From positions 1-5,861 of the forward strand of contig CAMWUP010000147.1 in the NCBI GenBank assembly GCA_947177465.1: a DNA stretch of 5,861 bases, in the 5' to 3' direction. This DNA comes from an uncultured Lachnospiraceae bacterium (GTDB lineage: Bacteria; Bacillota; Clostridia; Lachnospirales; Lachnospiraceae). Positions 1 to 5,861 of the stretch are shown here, piece after piece. The first letter of the stretch is position 1; each line of letters opens with the position of its first letter. The translations under genes were made by a program, and so were the position numbers. Under the pieces are notes generated by a model. It did no database searches, was not told the origin of the DNA, and worked only from the letters and a program-made list of their open reading frames with translations.

Positions 1-296
1 GCATCCATATATGCCGTAGAATTCCTGCCGTTGTCAAGCTGTGTGGCAAGAATCGTGTTCTTCTCCTCTTCAGTGAAAACCGTTTCATAAAACGCTCCGT
101 TGAGCCATTCCCGCAGATACGAGTCTTCCCATGTCACTGCCGCCTCCCCACCCGAATAGGGCAGGCAGGCCAGCGCATACCTGCTGACTACCAGAGCCTT
201 TCCGTCCTGCACGTCCAGAACGAGCCACTCTACCGGCTCCGCCCCGTCCGCCGGATTCCCGTCCTGCTCCATGCTGCCAAATAAAATCGTTTCCTG
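1..296 (-). other. DUF6273-like domain at the C-terminus of the YfhO protein (partial)
   Basis: This marks a domain inside the preceding gene, residues about 912 to 1009 and beyond. Recognisable family-like blocks are ILFGSMEQDG (915-924), EPVEWLVLDVQDGKALVVSR (931-950), YALACLPY (951-958), VTWEDSYLREWLNGAFYETV (965-984) and FTEEEKNTIL (985-994). The pattern of an FG-x-x-EQD start, a PxEWLVLD strand, and a W-E-x-S-x-L-R-x-W-L-N helix is what I recall for DUF6273, a domain of unknown function common in Clostridia proteins, often attached to membrane anchors or other domains. It follows a membrane helix; by the positive-inside rule (KERDMVLKKR before the helix at 871-890) it would lie outside the cell. 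The window cuts it before its end, so its full length, and anything after it, cannot be seen. The family name comes from memory of its motifs, not from a search. Confidence 0.8.
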
Positions 297-3029
297 TCCT
301 GCATTTTCCTGCGCTTTGCGGGAGTCCCTCCGCCCGTTTTCCCTTATACCATCCACACAGAAGCAGACTGCCAGATAAAATACTGCTGTCCCGACGACTA
401 CAGGCGCCCCGATGAACAGACGCTTTTTCAGAACCATGTCCCGCTCCTTTTTTATCCGGCAGACCAGCCATGCCAGCACCACCACAAGACAGAGCAGAGA
501 GAGAAAAAGCCCCGCATAAAAACCCTTGGGTACATATTTTAATTCTATGGTATGCTCCCCTTCAGGCACATCTGAAACGCTCAAGAAAATACCGGCTCCC
601 TGCGCGGTATTCTGCCGCTTCCCGTCAATATAGACCCGCCACCCTTCGCTAAACGGGATGGAGAACAGGATTGTGCCGCGGCCTTCCCTGTTGTCAAAGC
701 TTCCTTTCAAATGGGCGTCGGAAAGCCTTTCCAAATCCACCGCGCCTGTCTCCTGATAATCGTGATATGCCTGCAGCACGGCAGTATCCTCATAACAGAA
801 TAACGCTTCGGTGATATTGACAGCGGCGCCGCCGGGGACTACCCTGATTGTCACCGTATCCCCTGTTTTTGCCGCAGTATAATCCGATACACACAGAATG
901 TCATACTGCTTTACATCAAAATATGCGCCGGCATCCGCACCGTCTACATAGATACGCGCCGTCTGCATATTTTCCGTGTTTAAATACATGTAGAGAGGAC
1001 TATCATTCATAAGCGTCAGAGAATACTCGATATACCCTTCTGTCCCCTCATCTGCCTTTAGATAATTGCCCGCCGCATCCTGCGCATACATATTGCAGAG
1101 GGAAATCTGCACGTCTGCCTGTGCGGTAAAGATATCTCCGCCCTCCCACCACAGTGACGCAAACAGGCTGTTTTGGAAAGCAAAGACAGAATCTCCCTCC
1201 ATTTCAAGAGCCTCCACATTGCCGTCCGTCAAAAACGCCATAGAAAAGGCATAGGGGTTTTCATAAATAAACGTGCCGTCGATCCTGTCTGCAAATACAT
1301 ACGGGGCCGGCAGTCCGGTTCTCGACAACAGGTATTTTACACCTAAAAAGCTTTCCGCAGCCAGTGTTGAACCTCTGTTATAGTAACTCCAGTTGCCATT
1401 GTTACGGAAACCGCAAAGCTCCATAAACTGTTTTACCGCACTTTCCTCCGTGGAGCTGTAATGGCTCAGCCCCGCATAGCCGAAAAGCATGGGGTCGTTC
1501 ATGGTTCTGTAAAAATTCTTTTCCATGCGGTAAAACCCATCGTCCACTGCGGATACCAGCCTCACGTCTTCTTCTGCCAAATCCGTATAAAGGTCATAAT
1601 AAATCTTGGACATCCCATCCAGTCCCTTATAAATGTCATTTCCATTCAAATGCAATTCGATTGTGATGAAAAGAAGCCCTAAAGCAGACGCAGCATAGCG
1701 CAGCCGCTTTTGGTTCAAAAGCAGAATCGTCACGGACAACGCTGCAAAAACCAGGCTGATTTGATAGCTTTTACCCTCCATAAAGGAAAACTGCTTTTTG
1801 TACATGACAAACACAATGCCTGCTATGGCAAGTCCGGACAGCACGGCGGCAATACATCGGTTTTTTACATCCATTAAAAAGCTCTGCCAAAAGCCCTCCT
1901 GCGCCGCGCATATCAACAGAAAGCTGCACAAAAAGCTGTAGCGGTAAGGAAATCCGACCGGCGTATTGAAACCATGCCATATCAGATTAACACCATTTAT
2001 GTAGAAAGAAAAAAAGAACAGCAGGAGTAAAATCGCCAATCCGATTTTCTTCCTGAATGCTGTTTTTCTGTTCAGGAAAAAGATACCTGCAAAAAACAGA
2101 ACAAGCACACCGCAGTACAGATTCGGCATACCCTTCATCAAATCCTCACTGCTGCCCGGCAGAAGCTTGACAAACACGTCGTCCCAATAGAAATTTTTAT
2201 CCGCCGTGAGCGCTGACAGACGAAAAGGCGCCTTGACGCCGTCCAAAGAATATTTTGTCGGCAGCAGAAGCCACATCGCCGCACCACCCGCCAAAAGAGA
2301 AGCCGCACCGAAAAACACCGTCTGCTTTAATTTCATTTTTATGCCGCCCTTGCAGGAGCAGAGCATGTAATAGAGATAATACAGCACGGAGAAAATACAT
2401 ATCATGTAACCGATATAGTAATTGGTCAAAAGGGTGTAAGATAACGTGATAATGTAAAGAAAAGGACTGTTCCTGTCAACTGTTTTTTTAATTCCCAGCA
2501 CCACCAGCGGCAGCATATAAACTGCATCAAACCACATGATATTAGAAAGATAAAAAAGATTGTAGGAGGATAGCGCATAGGCAGTCGAAAAAATCAGATT
2601 GGCAGACTTCCCTCTTTCACAGCCGGACCGTCCGCAACAGGAAAATACATAAAAGGAAAGCCCGCACAGCCCCAGCTTAAGCAGGGATATCCATGCCGCC
2701 ATATCAGGAATTCCTTTTGTGGGAACCAAAAAGAACAGGAAATTAAACGGACTCATCAGGTAATATGCCGCAAAGCCCAGCATGTCGCCGCCCATTGCCT
2801 TGGAAAAGGTATAGAAAAAGCCGTTTTCCTTTACCGCCGCCTTAAAATAAGAAAAATAGGAAACATACTGGTTGTCCATATCATAAATCAGCCAGCTTTT
2901 CTGCCCAAAAGGATACATGCCGTTTACATGACAGACTGCCAGCATAACAAAAACCGGTATCAGAAACGACAAAAGGAAAAACAGCCCCCGGCTTCCTTTG
3001 ACCAGACAGTCTTTGCGCAATTTTTTCAT
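1..3029 (-). CDS. YfhO-family membrane protein fused to a DUF6273-like domain (3' end outside window)
   Basis: A single open frame of 1009 complete codons runs from the ATG at 3029 to the left edge without a stop. Residues 1 to about 860 are a YfhO-family protein. TM1 is at about 15-33, followed by the family-typical outer loop with D50 and D52 (LIYDMDNQYVSYFSYF). Roughly a dozen more hydrophobic helices follow up to about 458, including LTNYYIGYM at 201-209, MPNLYCG at 301-307 and FPYRYSF at 360-366. A large, probably extracellular domain spans about 460-835, and a helix lies at 838-856. YfhO proteins are GT-C-type enzymes; in Bacillus and Listeria relatives are linked to glycosylating teichoic acids using a lipid-phosphate sugar donor. 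The acceptor here is unknown and the acidic loop residues are only catalytic candidates. Unusually, the frame continues past the normal YfhO end with another helix (about 871-890), a charged linker and a DUF6273-like domain from about 912. The start has a GGAG seven bases upstream. The YfhO assignment is firm, the function moderate. Confidence 0.92.
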   Translation of the reverse strand, partial: MKKLRKDCLVKGSRGLFFLLSFLIPVFVMLAVCHVNGMYPFGQKSWLIYDMDNQYVSYFSYFKAAVKENGFFYTFSKAMGGDMLGFAAYYLMSPFNFLFFLVPTKGIPDMAAWISLLKLGLCGLSFYVFSCCGRSGCERGKSANLIFSTAYALSSYNLFYLSNIMWFDAVYMLPLVVLGIKKTVDRNSPFLYIITLSYTLLTNYYIGYMICIFSVLYYLYYMLCSCKGGIKMKLKQTVFFGAASLLAGGAAMWLLLPTKYSLDGVKAPFRLSALTADKNFYWDDVFVKLLPGSSEDLMKGMPNLYCGVLVLFFAGIFFLNRKTAFRKKIGLAILLLLFFFSFYINGVNLIWHGFNTPVGFPYRYSFLCSFLLICAAQEGFWQSFLMDVKNRCIAAVLSGLAIAGIVFVMYKKQFSFMEGKSYQISLVFAALSVTILLLNQKRLRYAASALGLLFITIELHLNGNDIYKGLDGMSKIYYDLYTDLAEEDVRLVSAVDDGFYRMEKNFYRTMNDPMLFGYAGLSHYSSTEESAVKQFMELCGFRNNGNWSYYNRGSTLAAESFLGVKYLLSRTGLPAPYVFADRIDGTFIYENPYAFSMAFLTDGNVEALEMEGDSVFAFQNSLFASLWWEGGDIFTAQADVQISLCNMYAQDAAGNYLKADEGTEGYIEYSLTLMNDSPLYMYLNTENMQTARIYVDGADAGAYFDVKQYDILCVSDYTAAKTGDTVTIRVVPGGAAVNITEALFCYEDTAVLQAYHDYQETGAVDLERLSDAHLKGSFDNREGRGTILFSIPFSEGWRVYIDGKRQNTAQGAGIFLSVSDVPEGEHTIELKYVPKGFYAGLFLSLLCLVVVLAWLVCRIKKERDMVLKKRLFIGAPVVVGTAVFYLAVCFCVDGIRENGRRDSRKAQENAGQETILFGSMEQDGNPADGAEPVEWLVLDVQDGKALVVSRYALACLPYSGGEAAVTWEDSYLREWLNGAFYETVFTEEEKNTILATQLDNGRNSTAYMD
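435..449 (-). promoter_or_regulatory. Candidate internal ribosome binding site and ATG at the YfhO/DUF6273 junction
   Basis: Inside the fusion gene, the minus strand has AAGGAG (449-444), a six-base spacer CGGGAC, then ATG at 437, in frame as codon 865. This is a near-ideal Shine-Dalgarno and start. It falls precisely where a normal YfhO protein ends and the extra membrane helix of the DUF6273 part begins. A shorter product starting here would be a membrane-anchored DUF6273 protein beginning MVLKKRLFIG. The same bases encode Lys-Lys-Glu-Arg-Asp, an ordinary positive loop after a membrane helix, so the match could be coincidental or a relic of two formerly separate genes. Confidence 0.45.
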
Positions 3030-3036
3030 ATTCTTA

Positions 3037-3040
3037 CTCC
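3037..3040 (-). promoter_or_regulatory. Ribosome binding site for the YfhO-family gene
   Basis: On the minus strand GGAG is followed by seven bases (TAAGAAT) and then the ATG at 3029. This supports that start over alternatives. A second purine stretch, AAAAAAGGAAGGGC, lies just upstream and immediately precedes an ATG at 3042 that is followed by GAG and then TAA, so that ATG cannot start the long gene. Confidence 0.75.
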
Positions 3041-3063
3041 ATGCCCTTCCTTTTTTATGCCCT

Positions 3064-3090
3064 GCGCATACCGCGCTGAAATCTCATTTC
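3064..3090 (-). other. Two short inverted repeats between the HD and YfhO genes
   Basis: Directly after the HD gene's stop, the minus strand reads GAAAT-GAG-ATTTC (3090-3078), a perfect 5-base stem with a 3-base loop, then GCGC-GGTAT-GCGC (3076-3064). No T-run follows; an A-run does, so this is not a standard terminator. The stems are short enough to be chance. If real they could alter RNA stability or set the relative expression of the two genes. Confidence 0.25.
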
Positions 3091-4938
3091 TTATTCTTTA
3101 TTTCTGTATTCCTCATACAGTCTGTGATACGCCTCCCTGCGCCCATTTGCAAAAGCCTGCCGAAGCCTCTCCACCACCGCTTTATCGCGCAGTCTTGTGG
3201 TCAGAAGCGGAGAAAAACGCTTGTGCTCCAGAGAAACGGCGGTCTCTACAGCTTCGTCAAAGGTCTTCTCCACACCCTTATGCAGGCGGTTTGTTTCCGT
3301 CACGCTGTCTATCCAGTCAACCAGCCCGATTACATCCACCATCTGCCGGTACCGGCACTCCAGACGTTTGTATGTCTCAGGATAACCGCGGGAACCATCA
3401 TACCAGCGGTGATGTCCCTTGGCAATCTCCGCATAGCGGCTGGTAGAATTTCTTGCCGCCAGACAGGTCTCTCCCACCAGCGTGTGCAGACTCGCCTCCT
3501 CATATTCCTCCTCAAACCACTGCCTTGCGGTATGGCAGTACAGATTCATAAAATTGATTTTGCCAATATCATGATAGATACCACTTTCCATGGCATACTC
3601 CAGAATCCGCCGCCTCTTCTCTTCCCCGTCCGTCATCCCCTGAAACATTTCAATATCGTCAAAAAACGCCGGCTCCTCCTTTAAGATAATGTCACAGAGC
3701 TCCGCCGCTGCCCTGCCCACGGTAAAAGAATGGACAAAGATATCCGGTACGAACCGAAACTGCAGCTTTTGCAGAAACTCTCCGTAAGATACACTGTTCT
3801 CTGTCTCCACAAAGGTAAGTGAGAGCTGTCTGAGGTAGAAAAAAAGCGTCTCGTTCTGTTCTCCATCCGGAAAATCCTCCACATACTGCAATATCTTCCG
3901 GTAAAGCCCCTCTAAGTATTCCTTCCGCTGCGGAAGCTTCTCGGGATACTGCTGCAAATACTGGCAGTAAAATGCCGGCATGGATATCACATTGTACATG
4001 CCATCCACAGAAAAGTCCGATGTATCCGCTGCATCCAGCAGTTCCTCCATCCGTCTGAAAAGCTCGTCTAAATCAAACAGACCGCAGTAATAAGAGATGG
4101 CGGTATAGGCAAACAGGGGGCGCAGAGGCGGCCGCTCCTTTTTCTGCTCCGCCTCCCGTATCCGTCTCTGGTAGACCAGATATACGGACTCCATGATAAC
4201 CTCCACATCCTCCGCTGTCATAGCTTCCTCTCTGCTGTGGGAAATGCTTGCAGCCATAAGCTGATGGGTCGCATAAATATACGAATCCCACGGAAGCTCC
4301 GGCGCCTTTTCCTGATAGCCTTTATCCTGCATAATCTGCAGTGTCTGCTTCAGCAGACGGATTCTGCTGCTGGTTGCCTTAAACTTGCCCAGCGCCATAT
4401 TGGCGCGGGAGCGGAGAATATAGCCCCTTGTCTGCGAGTCCGTAATTTCATCATAATATTTCAGATATGCAGCCGCTTCCGTAAAGTACATCCGCATCCG
4501 GGACTGGTAAGAATCAATCACGGCGGCGTCCAGCCCTACAAGCCTGTTGCACAAGTTATTTGCGCCGATTCCCAGCCAGTACAGCTCCCGAATCATGCCA
4601 TTCCGGTCTTTTCTCAGTCTTGCAAGACTCAGCAGGGCATGATGAATCCGGCAGAACAAGCCTGCATCCAAATCCTCCCTGATATTTAAGAGCTGTCCCG
4701 CAAACTCACTAAGCTCCGTAAGCTCCTCACAATCCGCCTGCGGCAAATGGTCCAGCGTGGGAAACAGCTCTGTCCGCAGCAATTCCATATTGCGCCTTGC
4801 CCTCTGCTCTACCTGCCGCCTGTCTTCCATACACGCGGCATAATATGCCTCAAAGGACTGTCCCTTTGGTATTTTTCTTGCCGTAAGCGCCGTAATCTCT
4901 TTTATATTTGCAATATATTCTTCCTGATATGGCTGCAT
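3091..4938 (-). CDS. HD-GYP-like phosphodiesterase domain protein with helical N-terminal half
   Basis: A 615-residue protein with no signal peptide or membrane segment, so probably cytoplasmic. Residues 1 to about 395 are predominantly helical and charged, with no domain I recognise with confidence; TPR-like pairing (for example around 165-205) is possible. The C-terminal part carries an HD domain with HD-GYP features: H403 in the first helix with acidic D399 four residues before it, H456-D457 in HDIGKI with K460, H485, the H509-H510 pair, DGSRGYP at 514-520, and D541 in the LVDWIDSVT helix. All expected metal ligands are therefore present. Members of this family hydrolyse cyclic di-GMP or related cyclic dinucleotides, but the substrate here is inferred. 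Two departures from the usual pattern are one extra residue (R517) inside the DGSGYP motif and about 20 extra residues between H403 and H456. It has no receiver domain, yet follows a hybrid kinase by 21 bases. The ATG at 4938 is chosen because it is the first start after the kinase stop; its ribosome site is weak (GAG nine bases upstream, a GGAG sixteen bases upstream). An in-frame TAA ends it. Confidence 0.92.
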   Translation of the reverse strand: MQPYQEEYIANIKEITALTARKIPKGQSFEAYYAACMEDRRQVEQRARRNMELLRTELFPTLDHLPQADCEELTELSEFAGQLLNIREDLDAGLFCRIHHALLSLARLRKDRNGMIRELYWLGIGANNLCNRLVGLDAAVIDSYQSRMRMYFTEAAAYLKYYDEITDSQTRGYILRSRANMALGKFKATSSRIRLLKQTLQIMQDKGYQEKAPELPWDSYIYATHQLMAASISHSREEAMTAEDVEVIMESVYLVYQRRIREAEQKKERPPLRPLFAYTAISYYCGLFDLDELFRRMEELLDAADTSDFSVDGMYNVISMPAFYCQYLQQYPEKLPQRKEYLEGLYRKILQYVEDFPDGEQNETLFFYLRQLSLTFVETENSVSYGEFLQKLQFRFVPDIFVHSFTVGRAAAELCDIILKEEPAFFDDIEMFQGMTDGEEKRRRILEYAMESGIYHDIGKINFMNLYCHTARQWFEEEYEEASLHTLVGETCLAARNSTSRYAEIAKGHHRWYDGSRGYPETYKRLECRYRQMVDVIGLVDWIDSVTETNRLHKGVEKTFDEAVETAVSLEHKRFSPLLTTRLRDKAVVERLRQAFANGRREAYHRLYEEYRNKE

Positions 4939-4959
4939 AAATTCTAACTCTTTTCTCCG

Positions 4960-5861
4960 CTATTTCAGACGGTCCCTCAAAATCTCCGTCAAACGCTCCG
5001 GATCCACCGGCTTGGAACAATGCTCGTTCATGCCTGCTTCCCTGGAAAGACGGATATCCTCCACAAAAGCATTGGCAGTCATTGCCACAATCCAGACCTC
5101 CTTTGCATCCTGACGGGGAAGTGCACGGATTCTCCTCGTTGCCTCATAACCGTCCATAACAGGCATCTGGATATCCATAAAAATAATATCAAAATAAGCT
5201 TCCGGCGATGCCTCAAAAAGCTCCAGTGCACGCGCCCCGTTGTCCGCCACCTCCACCTGCACGCCGGTAAAGGACAAAAGCTCCATGGCAATTTCCTGAT
5301 TTAATTCATTGTCCTCCACAAGCAGGACGCGGTATTTCCCGTAATCTGTCTGAGGCGCTTCCACCGCTTCAGCCTTCCCTCCCGCACAAATCAGATTGGA
5401 TAAGGTTTCTAAAAGCCTGCTCTTAAAGAGAGGGCAGGGTACAAAGGCATTGACGCCTGCACGCTGCGCCTGATACTCTATCTGCGCCCAGTCCTCATCG
5501 GAGACTAACAAGATGGGAAAGGCAGGACCGGCAAGCTCCCGCACATGGGCCGCCAGTTCAAGGGAATGCATATCCGCCAGCTCCTGCTCTAAAAGCATGG
5601 CGCAAGGCATATGTCCCTCGTACTGCGCCTCCGTCAGGTAAGTGACTGCCTCCAGGCCCGCCGTTATGCATACCGGCTCTAACCCGCTCTCTGTCAGATA
5701 ATCTGCAAGCTGCCTGCTTCTCTCCTCCCTGCTTCCTGCAATCAGAACAAGGCTTCCTTCCGCAAACTCTGCCGCTTTTCTCTCCTCGTCTGAAACGGCA
5801 AGCGGGAGTGTCACCAAAAAGCGGCTTCCCACACCTTCCTCACTCTCCACCGTTATTTTAC
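4960..5861 (-). CDS. Hybrid sensor histidine kinase, C-terminal part (5' end outside window)
   Basis: This is the C-terminal part of a hybrid two-component kinase; the frame stays open through the right edge, so the GTG at 5850 is an internal valine and not a start. Numbering from that valine, residues 1-17 (KITVESEEGVGSRFLVTLPL with the three preceding residues) match the glycine-containing end of a HATPase_c domain. Residues about 34-152 have a receiver fold pattern but are degenerate: the acidic pair is G39/S40, the phospho-acceptor position is E88, and the conserved lysine is C139, while S117 keeps the Ser/Thr position. Residues about 173-295 form a canonical receiver with E179/D180, acceptor D226 in FMDIQMPVMDG, T258 and K280. 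Autophosphorylation followed by phosphotransfer to D226 is the expected role. No DNA-binding or Hpt domain follows; the protein ends at LRDRLK with a TAG stop. The sensor, dimerisation domain and most of the ATPase lie outside the window. The HD gene starts 21 bases downstream, suggesting co-transcription. Confidence 0.93.
   Translation of the reverse strand, partial: KITVESEEGVGSRFLVTLPLAVSDEERKAAEFAEGSLVLIAGSREERSRQLADYLTESGLEPVCITAGLEAVTYLTEAQYEGHMPCAMLLEQELADMHSLELAAHVRELAGPAFPILLVSDEDWAQIEYQAQRAGVNAFVPCPLFKSRLLETLSNLICAGGKAEAVEAPQTDYGKYRVLLVEDNELNQEIAMELLSFTGVQVEVADNGARALELFEASPEAYFDIIFMDIQMPVMDGYEATRRIRALPRQDAKEVWIVAMTANAFVEDIRLSREAGMNEHCSKPVDPERLTEILRDRLK

Noticed and set aside
1..437. 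Frameshift or broken gene at the YfhO end
   Set aside because: The frame from 3029 stays open and gives family-consistent protein on both sides of the junction, so an intact fusion fits better than a pseudogene.
85..471. A 128-codon minus-strand open frame in a different frame
   Set aside because: It overlaps the YfhO/DUF6273 frame on the same strand; its glycine/arginine/serine-rich sequence is typical of an out-of-frame reading, while the other frame gives clear domain motifs.
3030..3090. Rho-independent terminator between the HD and YfhO genes
   Set aside because: The inverted repeats are only 4-5 bases and are followed by an A-run, not a T-run, on the transcribed strand.
2998..3684. A 228-codon plus-strand open frame opposite the HD gene's 3' part and the intergenic region
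   Set aside because: It is antisense to the HD-GYP motifs, has no family resemblance, and its cysteine/proline/leucine-rich composition is what the reverse of this coding sequence would give.
4237..4689. A 150-codon plus-strand open frame
   Set aside because: Lies wholly opposite the helical part of the HD gene, and its protein resembles no family I know.
4960..5850. A stand-alone response regulator starting at the GTG at 5850
   Set aside because: The codons before the GTG continue in frame to the window edge, and residues around it match the end of a histidine kinase ATPase domain, so it is the tail of a hybrid kinase.

Overview
The window holds three consecutive genes on the minus strand, tightly packed and read from high to low coordinates. 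They look like one transcriptional unit that extends past both window edges. Base composition is moderate and the protein families point to a Clostridia-type Firmicute, most likely a Lachnospiraceae relative. This is an inference from the YfhO family, the DUF6273-like domain and the hybrid-kinase style, not a proven assignment.

Region by region: (1) 5861-4960 is the C-terminal part of a hybrid sensor histidine kinase. It contains the last strand of the ATP-binding domain, a degenerate receiver that has lost its phosphorylation residues, and a complete canonical receiver. (2) After a 21-base gap, 4938-3091 encodes a 615-residue soluble protein with a long helical N-terminal half and a C-terminal HD-GYP-like metal-dependent phosphodiesterase domain. 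(3) After a 61-base gap, 3029 to the left edge is a single open frame of at least 1009 codons with no stop. It encodes a YfhO-family polytopic membrane protein (GT-C-type glycosyltransferase family), followed in the same frame by an extra membrane helix and a DUF6273-like domain cut by the window edge. This gene begins inside the window but does not end in it. Reading the minus strand codon by codon from 3029 to 1 gives coherent YfhO-like protein throughout.

How they may work together: the kinase would sense a signal and phosphorylate its second receiver. The HD-GYP-like protein has no receiver of its own, and could hydrolyse a cyclic dinucleotide or be a partner of the kinase. The YfhO fusion would modify a cell-envelope polymer at the outer membrane face. 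A functional link is inferred from gene order and spacing only.

The most notable points are the YfhO/DUF6273 fusion, a strong Shine-Dalgarno plus ATG placed exactly at the fusion junction (ATG at 437), the phosphomimetic-looking pseudo-receiver, and the variant HD-GYP active-site region. There is no sign of tRNA, rRNA, CRISPR, insertion sequences or a convincing terminator. No gene-free stretch exceeds about 60 bases.
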